In this document: positions 29,570 through 37,662 of the stretch, in pieces
Numbering within the stretch: position 1 is the first letter of the stretch
How the letters are laid out: every line of letters begins with the position of its first letter
Assembly: GCA_017560765.1 (NCBI GenBank)
Contig: JAFZEI010000091.1
Coordinates: 1-46,732 of the forward strand
Direction of reading: 5' to 3'
Source: Clostridia bacterium
Lineage (GTDB): Bacteria > Bacillota > Clostridia > UBA1212 > UBA1255
DNA length: 46,732 bases
Made by a program: the position numbers and the translations under genes
Notes under the pieces: generated by a model
Seen by the model: the letters and a program-made list of their open reading frames with translations, nothing else
Databases searched by the model: none
What the model was told of the DNA's origin: nothing

Positions 29570-30085
29570 TTATTTCTTGAAAACTATCTCTAATGGCATC
29601 TTGATAAGTTGCGGTTGCCCCATAAAATTAAATTCTATAAGGCCGATTCTTTTATGCCTGTCAATTTTCTTTATAATACCTTCTCGTCCTAATAACGGGC
29701 CGGATGTAATGACGATTTTTGAATTTAATATATAACCTTCTGATAAAGAAATGCTCCTGTCTTTATCTGTGATGCCGGCAATAAAGTCAGCTTCTTCGCA
29801 TTGAATGGGCGAAAAGTCTTCTCCGTCTTTAAGAATTCTTTTAAAGCCATCGATTTTTTTTAATGAATCATAAAAATCTTTGATACAATCGGTTATTACA
29901 AAAATATATCCTGAGAACAGAGGTCTGATGCGTTTCTCGAAAATGCCGTCTTTTTTATATAAATACTCTGCTTGTGGTACAAAACAGTCCACGTACAAGT
30001 CTTTTGGTACGCGCTTTTTTATTTTAGTGCATAAACGGTATTCGCTTTTTGGTTGAACTTGAATAACATACCAATTCGAGAACAA
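29570..30085 (-). CDS. loaP: LoaP-type specialised NusG paralogue (antiterminator)
   Basis: The product is 171 residues from a TTG start at 30085. The N-terminal NGN domain reads SNWYVIQVQPKSE and FSGYIFV, and the C-terminal KOW domain KIVITSGPLLGREGIIKK. General NusG lies with secE and ribosomal genes; this stand-alone copy with a divergent sequence fits the LoaP branch, which promotes readthrough in long operons for polysaccharides or secondary metabolites. The ATG at 30133 is rejected: GAGGTGA (30097-30091) sits 5 nt before TTG 30085, and NusG proteins begin at this WYV motif. Its divergent neighbours are LCP genes, so an envelope-glycan target is plausible but not shown here. Confidence 0.85.
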   Translation of the reverse strand: MFSNWYVIQVQPKSEYRLCTKIKKRVPKDLYVDCFVPQAEYLYKKDGIFEKRIRPLFSGYIFVITDCIKDFYDSLKKIDGFKRILKDGEDFSPIQCEEADFIAGITDKDRSISLSEGYILNSKIVITSGPLLGREGIIKKIDRHKRIGLIEFNFMGQPQLIKMPLEIVFKK

Positions 30086-30104
30086 AGTTATCACCTCTTT
30101 GGAT

Positions 30105-30171
30105 ATTTTATCACTGATTAAAAAATAGGTCAAATTATTTACTTGACAAATTTTAATTCAAGGACTAACCT
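30105..30171. promoter_or_regulatory. Divergent promoters of loaP and the LCP genes
   Basis: Leftward: TTGACC (30133-30128), a 17-bp spacer, TAAAAT (30110-30105). Rightward: TTGACA (30143-30148), a 17-bp spacer, TAACCT (30166-30171). The -35 boxes are 9 bp apart. Confidence 0.6.
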
Positions 30172-30221
30172 AATGTTTGGTATTTTTTTGCCGAAATTCC
30201 GTAGAAGAGGGGTGTTTGCGC

Positions 30222-31706
30222 ATGAAAAAACATATTTTGCTAAATTCGATGCTGTTTGCGATACAAGCGTCATTGTCAGTAACATTTGCGGTTTATATTT
30301 TAAAGCTCAATGTATTGCCTGACAGCGTAAACATTATTTGCCTTATATGTTTGGGATTGGCAATGATTTCTTCTGCTTTTTTGTTATTAGGCAAAACAAA
30401 AATCAAACGAATAATGTGTACATTTATTGCAGGTATTTTATCCATAATAATGTTGATTCCTATTGGATTGTTAATGAAAACAGATCATACTCTGGAAAAT
30501 TTACAGGGTGAAACGACAGTTTACCACACGGGATATGAAATTTTGGTAAGAAAGGGAGATTTTGCTGAAATACTAAACGATATTTCAGAATATAAGTTTG
30601 GTATTGATACTTCTTATGACAAGAAAAGCGCAAATGAAGCAATAAAAAACATTTCTGAAAAGCTTGGCGGAGCTACGTTAAATTATACGGAATACTCCGA
30701 CTCTTCTTCGCTTTGGGCGGCCTTGGTTGAAACAAAGGTTGTAGATGTTGTTATTATAGAAAGCACTTTCTACAAAATGTTTGAGGAGCTGTATTTGACG
30801 CAAGGTGATAACATAGAAAACTATGTAAAAAAGGTTGAAAATATTACCGTTTCAATAAATGTAGAACAACCTTCTGAGCCGACGCCCGATAACACGACAC
30901 AGAAACTCAAAGATTTAAATAAAAGACCGTTTGTTCTTTATGTAAGTGGTATTGATGTATCCGGTAAAATCACAATGAGAAGCCGAAGCGATGTTAATAT
31001 TCTGATTGTAATTAATCCTATCACCAAGAAAATGGTGCTGGCAACCGTGCCACGTGATACTTATGTTCCGTTCCCGGGAATTACAAACGGAGCAAGGGAC
31101 AAGCTGACACACGCCGGCGTATACGGAGATAACTGTTCAGTGTCAATAGCGACATTAGAAGAGTATATTTACACCGGAGTGAAAATTGATAGATGGATAA
31201 GGGTAAATTTCACTTCTGTGCAGCGTATAGTAGATGCTTTGGGAGGCATTACTGTTGAATCTAAATATAACTTCACTCAAAGCGGACACAGCTTTGTTAA
31301 AGGTAAGAACTTCCTCAATGGTTCTCAGGCACTTGCTTTTGCAAGAAACAGAAAAAGCTTTAACGAGGGAGATATGCAAAGAGGACGTAATCAACTTGAA
31401 GTAATAAAGGGTATTTTTAATAAGGCAATATCGCCGGCTATATTGACGGCGTATTCAGATATATTAGAGGAAGTTATGGATTGCATTCAGACAAATCTGT
31501 CTTATGAGGATATAACAGGTCTTGTTAAAATGCAGCTCAGTGACGGAGCTTCTTGGGACATTGAAACAGCATCTATTTATGTCAACTATAAGTATGACTA
31601 TTGTTATTCTATGCCCACCTACGGTAAACTTTGCGTAGGAGTAATGTCGGAGACGTCAAGGCAAGAAGTTCTTGAAAAAATAAATAATGTTATTGCAGGT
31701 AAATGA
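30222..31706 (+). CDS. LytR-CpsA-Psr (LCP) family protein 1
   Basis: The product (494 residues from 30222) has three N-terminal membrane helices, then an extracytoplasmic region of about 130 residues that precedes the LCP domain, and the LCP core (about 240-400). The core contains DVSGKITMRSRSDVNI (catalytic/phosphate-binding Arg and Asp residues), TVPRDTYVPFP, RVNFTSV and ALAFARNRKSFNEGDMQRGRNQ. LCP enzymes transfer glycopolymers from undecaprenyl phosphate to peptidoglycan. AGAGGGG (30206-30212) selects ATG 30222 over 30177. It is followed 31 bp later by a clear paralogue. Confidence 0.88.
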   Translation: MKKHILLNSMLFAIQASLSVTFAVYILKLNVLPDSVNIICLICLGLAMISSAFLLLGKTKIKRIMCTFIAGILSIIMLIPIGLLMKTDHTLENLQGETTVYHTGYEILVRKGDFAEILNDISEYKFGIDTSYDKKSANEAIKNISEKLGGATLNYTEYSDSSSLWAALVETKVVDVVIIESTFYKMFEELYLTQGDNIENYVKKVENITVSINVEQPSEPTPDNTTQKLKDLNKRPFVLYVSGIDVSGKITMRSRSDVNILIVINPITKKMVLATVPRDTYVPFPGITNGARDKLTHAGVYGDNCSVSIATLEEYIYTGVKIDRWIRVNFTSVQRIVDALGGITVESKYNFTQSGHSFVKGKNFLNGSQALAFARNRKSFNEGDMQRGRNQLEVIKGIFNKAISPAILTAYSDILEEVMDCIQTNLSYEDITGLVKMQLSDGASWDIETASIYVNYKYDYCYSMPTYGKLCVGVMSETSRQEVLEKINNVIAGK

Positions 31707-31737
31707 GGGTATATTGAGAGAGAAAGGATTGTTACCA

Positions 31738-33234
31738 ATGAAAAAACTTAAAATTATAGGCTTAATAGGTGTGTTTTTACAACTTGTTTTTTCGATTATT
31801 GCAGTGTCACTTATAATTAAATTAGGAGTTTTGCCTGATTTCTATATATTTATGGTTGTATTTGTTGTTGCACTGCTGTTTTTTATTTCTGTATTGTTTG
31901 TGATTGGCAGGTCGCGTTTCAGGGTTGGCATTGCAACCATATTCTCTGTATTACTCTCTGCTTTTTTGGCAGTTGCTTCTTTTGTATACATTATGCCGGC
32001 GATTAATATGTTAGACGATATTACTACAGTAAAGCAAACATATTTGGCAACATATCACATTATCGTAAAAGTTGATGATCCTGCGGTTAAACCTGATGAT
32101 ATAAAAGAATATCACATTGGTGTTGAAAAAAGTCATGACTTTGATGCAATGAAAAAAGCTCTCGATGGGTTGGCTGCAGAATTTAACCATACATTAAATG
32201 TTATTGCGTATGATAATTATACTAATATGTGGAATGCTTTTATAGGAAAAGGCGAAACGGGTGCTATTCTTATGGAGGCAAATTATTATAATATTTATAA
32301 AGAATATTACACGGAGCAAAAGGATAACATAGAAAATTACGTGAGGGTTTTAGGCGATATAAAAGTTGAGATGGAGCATACTGACGACGAGAATAACGAT
32401 AAACCAGAAAGCACGGTAAAGAAGGACGTTACAGTAGATCCTTTTGTTGTGTATATCAGCGGTATTGATGTTTCGGGCAGTATAAACCAAAGAAGTCGCA
32501 GCGATGTAAATATTATTATGGCTGTCAATCCAACGACAAAGAAAATAACATTGGCGACAGTGCCGAGAGACACGTACGTGCAAATTCCGGGGGTTACCGG
32601 CAATTATTACGATAAATTGACTCATGCGGCAATTTATGGCAAAAATGACTGCTCTGTATCTATCAAGACATTGGAGCAAAATGTATATCAGGGAATAGAA
32701 GTTGATTATTGGATAAGAGTTAACTTTACTTCTCTTGAAAAAATTGTAAATGCGTTAGGTGGTGTAGAGGTGTATTCCGAATACAGCTACACGTCCACTT
32801 TCTCAGGTGAGAAGGTATACTTCAAAAAGGGTATGAATACAATGAGCGGATGGAAAGCGTTGATATTCAGTCGTGAGCGTGTAACCGTACCGGGTGGCGA
32901 GCCGCAGAGAGGCAAAAATCAGCTTGAGGTTATAAAGGGTATTTTTAACAAAATTACCTCACCGGCTATTTTGACAAGCTACAATGATGTCCTTGATCAG
33001 TTAAGCGAAAATTTCCTTACAAATATTCCTACAGAGCATATAACTGCTCTTGCTAAGATGCAGTTAGAGGATGGTGCGTCTTGGGACTTTGAGACGATTT
33101 CCGTTGGTGTAGAGTATAAATATGATTATTGCTACACAATGATGGATTACGGTAAGCTTTGTGTTGGAGTAATGGACGAGGCTAATCGCCAAGAGGCTAT
33201 ATCAAAACTTAAAGCTACCCTTGGAGAGAAGTGA
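31738..33234 (+). CDS. LytR-CpsA-Psr (LCP) family protein 2
   Basis: The 498-residue product is colinear with LCP protein 1 along its whole length: three N-terminal helices, the same pre-LCP domain (ILMEANYYNIYKEYYTEQKDNIENYV matches IIESTFYKMFEEL... in protein 1), and an LCP core with DVSGSINQRSRSDVNI, TVPRDTYVQIPG, VNFTSL and FSRERVTVPGGEPQRGKNQ. It arose by tandem duplication. AAAGGA precedes ATG 31738. Its 3' end overlaps convergent spoIID by 20 bp. The two enzymes may attach different polymers or act redundantly. Confidence 0.88.
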   Translation: MKKLKIIGLIGVFLQLVFSIIAVSLIIKLGVLPDFYIFMVVFVVALLFFISVLFVIGRSRFRVGIATIFSVLLSAFLAVASFVYIMPAINMLDDITTVKQTYLATYHIIVKVDDPAVKPDDIKEYHIGVEKSHDFDAMKKALDGLAAEFNHTLNVIAYDNYTNMWNAFIGKGETGAILMEANYYNIYKEYYTEQKDNIENYVRVLGDIKVEMEHTDDENNDKPESTVKKDVTVDPFVVYISGIDVSGSINQRSRSDVNIIMAVNPTTKKITLATVPRDTYVQIPGVTGNYYDKLTHAAIYGKNDCSVSIKTLEQNVYQGIEVDYWIRVNFTSLEKIVNALGGVEVYSEYSYTSTFSGEKVYFKKGMNTMSGWKALIFSRERVTVPGGEPQRGKNQLEVIKGIFNKITSPAILTSYNDVLDQLSENFLTNIPTEHITALAKMQLEDGASWDFETISVGVEYKYDYCYTMMDYGKLCVGVMDEANRQEAISKLKATLGEK

Positions 33235-34282
33235 TTTGAGAAAGTTCGATGCCTGTATAATAATGTTTTAAAATTTCCTCATAGTCGGCACCGTTTAAAG
33301 CCATAGCCTGGGCGCCGCATTGACTCATTCCGACACCGTGACCGTAGCCTAATGCTACAATAGCGACAGAAGAGCTACCCTCGCCGGAGTGAACATCAGA
33401 AAAATAAATATTTGAAGAGCGCAGTGAAAACATTGCTCTTATTTGAAGTCCTGTAAAGGTGATGCCGCCGATTTCGGCAGAAATTATTCGCCCGGAGGGA
33501 CTTCTTTTTATGTTTTTTACATTTGCTGTACCGGCTTCGTTATCACAAACGGCGCTACTGTTATAATTTGTCACAGCATTGGCAAAATCGCTTAGCGAAT
33601 AACTTTTTACTTGGCAATAATCGTAAAAATCTGCTTCTCCCGGACTGGAAACACTTTTTAAATAGGGATAAGGACTGCCTCCCCAAACATTCTCGATGGA
33701 TTCCGTATTGCCGCCGCTGTTTGAAAAGTAAAGTGCGTTTATGCACTTTCCGTTGTATGTGGCGATGATGTTTTCTGTAGCTTTTACTGCTTTTGTTATC
33801 GCCTCAGGATATACGGAATTTTCTTCTCTTGGCGTCCAGGCTTGGCAATGTGTGTAGTCTGTGCAAATATCTGCTCCGCCGGCGTGAGAGATTCCGTTGT
33901 ATATTCTGTAAAGTGTGTAGGAACGGGCGGCTATAGCTTGTGCTTTAAGCGCTTCTTCGCAGTAATATGATGGGACTTCGCCGTACAGTACGCCGGAAAT
34001 GTACTCGTCCAATGACATTTGACGCACGATTTTCTCTTTGTGGAAATAGACTTTTATTGTTATTTCGTCTTTAGTGTTTGGGATGTATTTGTCTTTGTTG
34101 GAATTTTTGATGAAATCAAACATGCCGGAAATCATTCGGGCTGCTTGTATTGTCTTTTTGTTTGTGGCTTTTGTTCCTGTTTTTGCCAAAACGGAGTGGC
34201 CGCCGATGGATGCTGTGCATACGAGCACAAGTAAAAACGCAAAGGTTTTTTTGATTTTTAATGAATTGAAAGTTTTTTTCAT
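33215..34282 (-). CDS. spoIID: SpoIID/LytB-family peptidoglycan lytic transglycosylase
   Basis: The 355-residue product has an N-terminal signal/anchor (about 10-33) and the SpoIID domain: MSLDEYISGVLYGEVPSYY with the catalytic Glu, EALKAQAIAARSYTLY, and a C-terminal GHGVGMSQCGAQAMALNG. SpoIID degrades peptidoglycan during forespore engulfment. Length and motifs fit spoIID. AGGAGG lies about 8 nt before the ATG. Upstream on the minus strand, TATACATT (34333-34326) resembles a sigma-E -10, but no good -35 is seen. It could instead be a SpoIID-like paralogue, since it is not in the usual spoIID context. Confidence 0.82.
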   Translation of the reverse strand: MKKTFNSLKIKKTFAFLLVLVCTASIGGHSVLAKTGTKATNKKTIQAARMISGMFDFIKNSNKDKYIPNTKDEITIKVYFHKEKIVRQMSLDEYISGVLYGEVPSYYCEEALKAQAIAARSYTLYRIYNGISHAGGADICTDYTHCQAWTPREENSVYPEAITKAVKATENIIATYNGKCINALYFSNSGGNTESIENVWGGSPYPYLKSVSSPGEADFYDYCQVKSYSLSDFANAVTNYNSSAVCDNEAGTANVKNIKRSPSGRIISAEIGGITFTGLQIRAMFSLRSSNIYFSDVHSGEGSSSVAIVALGYGHGVGMSQCGAQAMALNGADYEEILKHYYTGIELSQITSLQG

Positions 34283-34351
34283 AATTTATTCCTCCTTGTT
34301 TTTGACTTTGCCCAAGAAATTGTAAATGTATACAAGATCAGGAAGGGTTTG

Positions 34352-34381
34352 TTGACTTCGTATGGTGATTTGACGTATACT
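34352..34381 (+). promoter_or_regulatory. Promoter of cassette 1 (X1)
   Basis: TTGACT (34352-34357), an 18-bp spacer and TATACT (34376-34381). Base for base it resembles the promoter at 36698-36726, and it directly abuts leader repeat A1. Confidence 0.65.
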
Positions 34382-34382
34382 T

Positions 34383-34470
34383 TAAAAACTGAAAGCAATG
34401 ATGGCAGATATACTTTTCTGATTTATTAGTTTTTCACTCGCACCGGAGGGAGTTTTTAGAAAATATTAAT
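34383..34470 (+). repeat. Leader repeat A, copy 1
   Basis: About 88 bp, nearly identical to 36959-37047 (one substitution, C/T, in the first 74 bp). It spans from just after the promoter to a strong GGAGGG (34445-34450). Here the start codon seen in copy 2 (TTG) is TTA, and the frame behind it closes after about 20 codons, so this copy's own ribosome site has no gene. The translated gene begins 58 bp further on. Confidence 0.85.
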
Positions 34471-34527
34471 GCAGTTGCTGTTGAAGTTGAATTATGTATG
34501 GGATGTAAAGATTGAGGGGTATTACGA

Positions 34528-35142
34528 ATGATTATAAAAAAGATTGAAGTTAAAAGTGATTGTTCTGTTTACTGCAAGTCGCGTTTTTATTCGGCAGTGA
34601 ACGGGCTTTCTGAGAATTCGGTATACACTTTTACAACGGGAATAAACAAATTTCACGGAGAAATTGATTCGGAAATTTGGGCTGTAAGTTATCTGCTGTC
34701 TATGTACACACACAGACCGAAGGACTGTATAATGTTTAATGAACCTAACATTCTTGTAAATGATGAAATTATGTCTCTAAAAGAATTTGCTAAGTATTCT
34801 TGTTATATGGATAAAATATACCCATTGTTTTCGACTAAAGTTTCCGTCAAAAACTTGGTAAAAAAAGGCATAAAAAAAAGCAAGATAAATTTATCATATA
34901 TGGATGTCAAGAAAATATTTGATCTTGATGACCAACGCTTTGAAAGACCGTTGAGTTGTGTCGGAAATGAAGTTTTCAGGGCTATGGCGGCGGTGGGCTT
35001 GTCGTATAATAAAGAAGTTTTTTGTTTTCCGTGGTTAAGCTACGAAAGGTATGAGGGTTACCATAAAAATTTGTGGGGATTAATGGATATATTGGAAAGC
35101 TTAGGTAAAATTGCCATCGTTCCCGTAGGGAAGAAAAACTAA
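34528..35142 (+). CDS. X1: ABC-ATPase-like protein lacking nucleotide-binding residues
   Basis: The 204-residue cytoplasmic protein has the order of an ABC ATPase but not its chemistry. A segment resembling Walker A is TTGINKFHGEIDSE (36-49), without GxGKS. Residues 141-171 follow the signature-to-Walker-B spacing of ABC proteins (LSCVG for LSGGQ, then RAMAAVGL, then a hydrophobic EVFCF), but the Asp-Glu pair is replaced by Pro-Trp. It is likely a regulatory or binding protein rather than an ATPase; this relation is inferred from the motif pattern alone. GAGGGG (34514-34519) supports the ATG. The gene is flanked by leader A1 and a strong terminator. Confidence 0.65.
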   Translation: MIIKKIEVKSDCSVYCKSRFYSAVNGLSENSVYTFTTGINKFHGEIDSEIWAVSYLLSMYTHRPKDCIMFNEPNILVNDEIMSLKEFAKYSCYMDKIYPLFSTKVSVKNLVKKGIKKSKINLSYMDVKKIFDLDDQRFERPLSCVGNEVFRAMAAVGLSYNKEVFCFPWLSYERYEGYHKNLWGLMDILESLGKIAIVPVGKKN

Positions 35143-35161
35143 GGACGTGTTGAAACATTTG

Positions 35162-35205
35162 CAAACACATCATTTTGGATATTCCGAAGTGATGTGTTTG
35201 TTTTT
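35162..35205 (+). terminator. Terminator of X1
   Basis: CAAACACATCA (35162-35172) and TGATGTGTTTG (35190-35200) form an 11-bp perfect stem, followed by five T residues, 19 bp after the X1 stop. Confidence 0.92.
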
Positions 35206-35396
35206 GACTGAAAATGGAGAGATTTGTGGTTTTTTGATGGAGACTTTTGCGGTATTGTAGCAACAATTTCCCTCAAAGAGTCAATCGTCATTTCTATGTT
35301 TACTGTTCCAAAATGGTGTTTGTGTAAAGATAAAAGTGTAATGTAACATTACAGCTTCGTTGGAATTATAGAATTGAAATTTTTTGAAATTTTTGT
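35206..35396. other. AT-rich spacer with a 17-bp perfect palindrome
   Basis: No convincing coding region is seen. At 35337-35353 lies TGTAATGTAACATTACA, two 8-bp arms around one base, which looks like a dimeric repressor site. It is about 200 bp before the Y1 promoter and is absent from the second copy of the locus. Confidence 0.5.
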
Positions 35397-35679
35397 CTGT
35401 GGCTTATTCGGCACTTTTGTCCCTTTTGGTTTATTAAGGAAAAGCAATACTTTCCCGCTTTTTAAAAATCACCCCGAAAACAGGAGCTGATATTTTAGTT
35501 CTCGTGTGACATGTTCAAAAATGCTTGAATCAGCTCTTTGTATATATAAAAAATATTGACCTAATACAAAAATATCAGTATACTTACGATAAAACAAGAA
35601 GAAAAAAATCAAATACTAATCGAGTGATAAATGCTGAAAATGTTGTGATTGTTTTTGTGGAGGGGTAAAAATGAAAAAA
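35397..35679 (+). repeat. Leader repeat B, copy 1 (upstream region and promoter of lipoprotein Y1)
   Basis: The 283-bp copy matches 37663-37941 along its length with scattered changes and small indels. It contains a conserved stem GAGCTGAT/ATCAGCTC (35484-35491/35529-35536), a promoter TTGACC (35556-35561), 17 bp, TATACT (35579-35584), the ribosome site GGAGGGG and the first codons of the lipoprotein. Similarity stops within the signal peptide. Confidence 0.88.
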
Positions 35680-36621
35680 TTAGTTTCAACTATTGTTGGT
35701 GTAATAATATCCATGGTGACTTTGTGCTCTTGCAGTTCATCTCCGTTAATATCAGAGTATATGCCTGATAGAGTGGTAAGAAAAATTAACTATAACAACT
35801 TCATAGGTGGTAATAATTATATTGATTATTCTGATAATAAATTTGCATTCTTAAATATGAATACTCTAACTATTATGGATACAAATGGGGATAGTCAAAA
35901 AATAAAGGGTGTTTCTGCGCCGTTTCAACTTCATAAGGAAAATGTATTATTTGTTCAGAAAGGTACACTTTTTTTAAAAAATATTGATACCGGCGATAAA
36001 ATAACGATTGCCGAAGATGTAAATCACTTTATTTTACATGACGATAAGATTTTATATAGTGCACAGAAATACAGTAAACTATACAGCTATGGTTTGGAGA
36101 ATTGTGAAACTACAGAGTTATATACAAGTGAAAAAATAAGACAATTTTCTGTTTATGAGGATGAAATATTTATAATTGACGAGAAAGACTGTCTTATCAA
36201 AATATCTTTTGATGGTAAAGAAACACAAACTTTACTGCAACTTGATATATATGGCTATCCATATAAAGTTTTGCATATTAAAGATAAAATTATAATGCAA
36301 TATTATAACTCGATTGAAATCATAGATTTGAAAGCAGGATCAAAAGAAAAAATAACGATTGATGAAGATCAGAATGCTAACAATAGATTTTCTTTCATTT
36401 GTGATGATGAGCATATATACGTTTCGTATGGAGTAAGAAACACGGATGGTTCTATAGTAACTGATGTGGAAAGTGATAAAAACGGAGTGTGGAGAATTAA
36501 TATTTCTACAAAACAGAAAGAAAAAATCTCACCTGTGGTTTTTTCAGCGTTGTTTTTATATGATGGTGATTTGTTGCTTGGATATGTAGATGGTAAAATA
36601 CAACAAGTTAATAAAAATTGA
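35671..36621 (+). CDS. Y1: beta-propeller-like surface lipoprotein
   Basis: The 316-residue product has a lipoprotein signal (lipobox TLCSC) followed by repeats of short beta-strand units (such as NVLFVQKGTLFLKNIDTGDK and DEIFIIDEKDCLIKIS), typical of propeller proteins of the DUF5050 kind. It should face outward on the membrane, perhaps as a binding or sensing protein; no enzyme motif is seen. It is expressed from the repeat-B promoter and closed by a terminator. The downstream paralogous position holds Y2, which shares the promoter and propeller style but little sequence beyond the signal peptide. Confidence 0.75.
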   Translation: MKKLVSTIVGVIISMVTLCSCSSSPLISEYMPDRVVRKINYNNFIGGNNYIDYSDNKFAFLNMNTLTIMDTNGDSQKIKGVSAPFQLHKENVLFVQKGTLFLKNIDTGDKITIAEDVNHFILHDDKILYSAQKYSKLYSYGLENCETTELYTSEKIRQFSVYEDEIFIIDEKDCLIKISFDGKETQTLLQLDIYGYPYKVLHIKDKIIMQYYNSIEIIDLKAGSKEKITIDEDQNANNRFSFICDDEHIYVSYGVRNTDGSIVTDVESDKNGVWRINISTKQKEKISPVVFSALFLYDGDLLLGYVDGKIQQVNKN

Positions 36622-36644
36622 TACAGTTCAGGTTGTTTATGAAG

Positions 36645-36682
36645 ACACACTACTTTTGTTGAAACGGGGCAGTGTGTTTTTT
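36645..36682 (+). terminator. Terminator of Y1
   Basis: ACACACT (36645-36651) pairs with AGTGTGT (36671-36677), followed by a T run to 36682; it lies 23 bp after the Y1 stop. Confidence 0.75.
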
Positions 36683-36697
36683 GTGTCTATAAAAAAG

Positions 36698-36726
36698 TTG
36701 ACTTCATATAGGAATTTAATTATACT
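36698..36726 (+). promoter_or_regulatory. Promoter of cassette 2 (X2)
   Basis: TTGACT (36698-36703), a 17-bp spacer and TATACT (36721-36726). The spacer aligns with the promoter at 34352-34381 (TTGACTTC-TAT-G--ATTT-A), so the two are copies. Confidence 0.65.
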
Positions 36727-36728
36727 TG

Positions 36729-36958
36729 TAACGAAATAACCGCCAAAGACTATGTTTTTTTATTTGCCCAAATCTATGAAAAACAGTTTACCACTTATAA
36801 ATTCCTGAAAATGGGTATATTCATGATGCTGAGACTGCTGGAATAGCGGGAGATGCAATGGCTGACAGATTAACTATTTGAAGAGTTTTGCTTAGAGGAT
36901 TATAACTGCTTAAAATTTATAAGAAATGCCAAGTGTTGCAAGGGAAGAGATATTAAAA
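36729..36958. other. About 230-bp segment inserted between promoter and leader A2
   Basis: In copy 1 the promoter touches leader A; in copy 2 this segment separates them. It has no complete gene. A short open stretch (about 36811-36880, giving YIHDAETAGIAGDAMADRL) ends at a stop and may be the tail of a lost gene. No terminal inverted repeats are obvious. Confidence 0.55.
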
Positions 36959-37047
36959 TAAAAACTGAAAGTAATGATGGCAGATATACTTTTCTGATTT
37001 ATTAGTTTTTCACTCGCACCGGAGGGAGTTTTTTGAGAAATATTAAT
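36959..37047 (+). repeat. Leader repeat A, copy 2
   Basis: The second copy of the sequence at 34383-34470. Here GGAGGG (37021-37026) is 6 nt before a usable TTG start (37033), so the leader directly feeds gene X2. Confidence 0.85.
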
Positions 37048-37656
37048 ACTATTGATAACTATCAAAAAGAAATTGAAAAAAGAGCTTTTATTTTAAATAA
37101 GGTTCGCAATAAAACTAAAATATCGCCTAATGAACGATTATGGCTTATGACGCATTCGGTCTACAATCAGAAATGGGGTAATGATGCGTTTAATATATCG
37201 GTTGAACACATTAAGCCAAATGAATGGTTTTTAGTTAAAGTGCGAGTGGAATCTGTATCTCATGATGGAAGAATTATTCCAATTTTGTCTGCCGTTCCAG
37301 CAAAAAAAGGACAAATTGTTGCTGATTTTGGGATGTGTAATTACAATGGCGAACTTATAGAAAACAAAACAATTAAAGCGATTGGATTTGAATTAAGGGA
37401 TATTGATTGCGAATACGAGGTACGTTTTTTTTCTGATTTAGGTCTTATTTCGGTTCAGTATGAATGCGATTACTTTGATTTAAAACAAAAACTTAATAAA
37501 CGTGAAGCTTCAAGTAGTGGAAATCCTGATTTTGCCATGAAAAGACAAGAAATTGATCAAAATACAGTTAGATATTATTGTAAATCTCCTAATACTAATT
37601 CTTTTGATGCATTGATATTTACTGTTCATTGGGAAGAGTTTATTGAAAAGAAATAA
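37033..37656 (+). CDS. X2: uncharacterised cytoplasmic protein
   Basis: The 207-residue product is not recognised. It has a charged helical N-terminus (about 1-35) with NERLWLMTHSVYNQKWG, then a region predicted by eye to be rich in beta strands (about 50-140), a Lys/Arg-rich stretch (148-170) and a final strand region. No signal peptide or membrane helix is seen. The TTG start is chosen from GGAGGG 6 nt upstream. It occupies the same place as X1 relative to leaders A and B but shows no similarity to it. No terminator lies between X2 and repeat B2. Confidence 0.7.
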   Translation: MRNINTIDNYQKEIEKRAFILNKVRNKTKISPNERLWLMTHSVYNQKWGNDAFNISVEHIKPNEWFLVKVRVESVSHDGRIIPILSAVPAKKGQIVADFGMCNYNGELIENKTIKAIGFELRDIDCEYEVRFFSDLGLISVQYECDYFDLKQKLNKREASSSGNPDFAMKRQEIDQNTVRYYCKSPNTNSFDALIFTVHWEEFIEKK

Positions 37657-37662
37657 TCTCAC

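Noticed and set aside
29570-30133. Housekeeping NusG starting at ATG 30133
   Set aside because: No secE or ribosomal neighbours, divergent sequence, and the ribosome site fits TTG 30085.
37033-37656. X2 as an immunity protein of a polymorphic toxin system
   Set aside because: The variable gene behind a conserved leader recalls immunity arrays, but no toxin gene or delivery domain is present and X2 matches no immunity family I can recognise.
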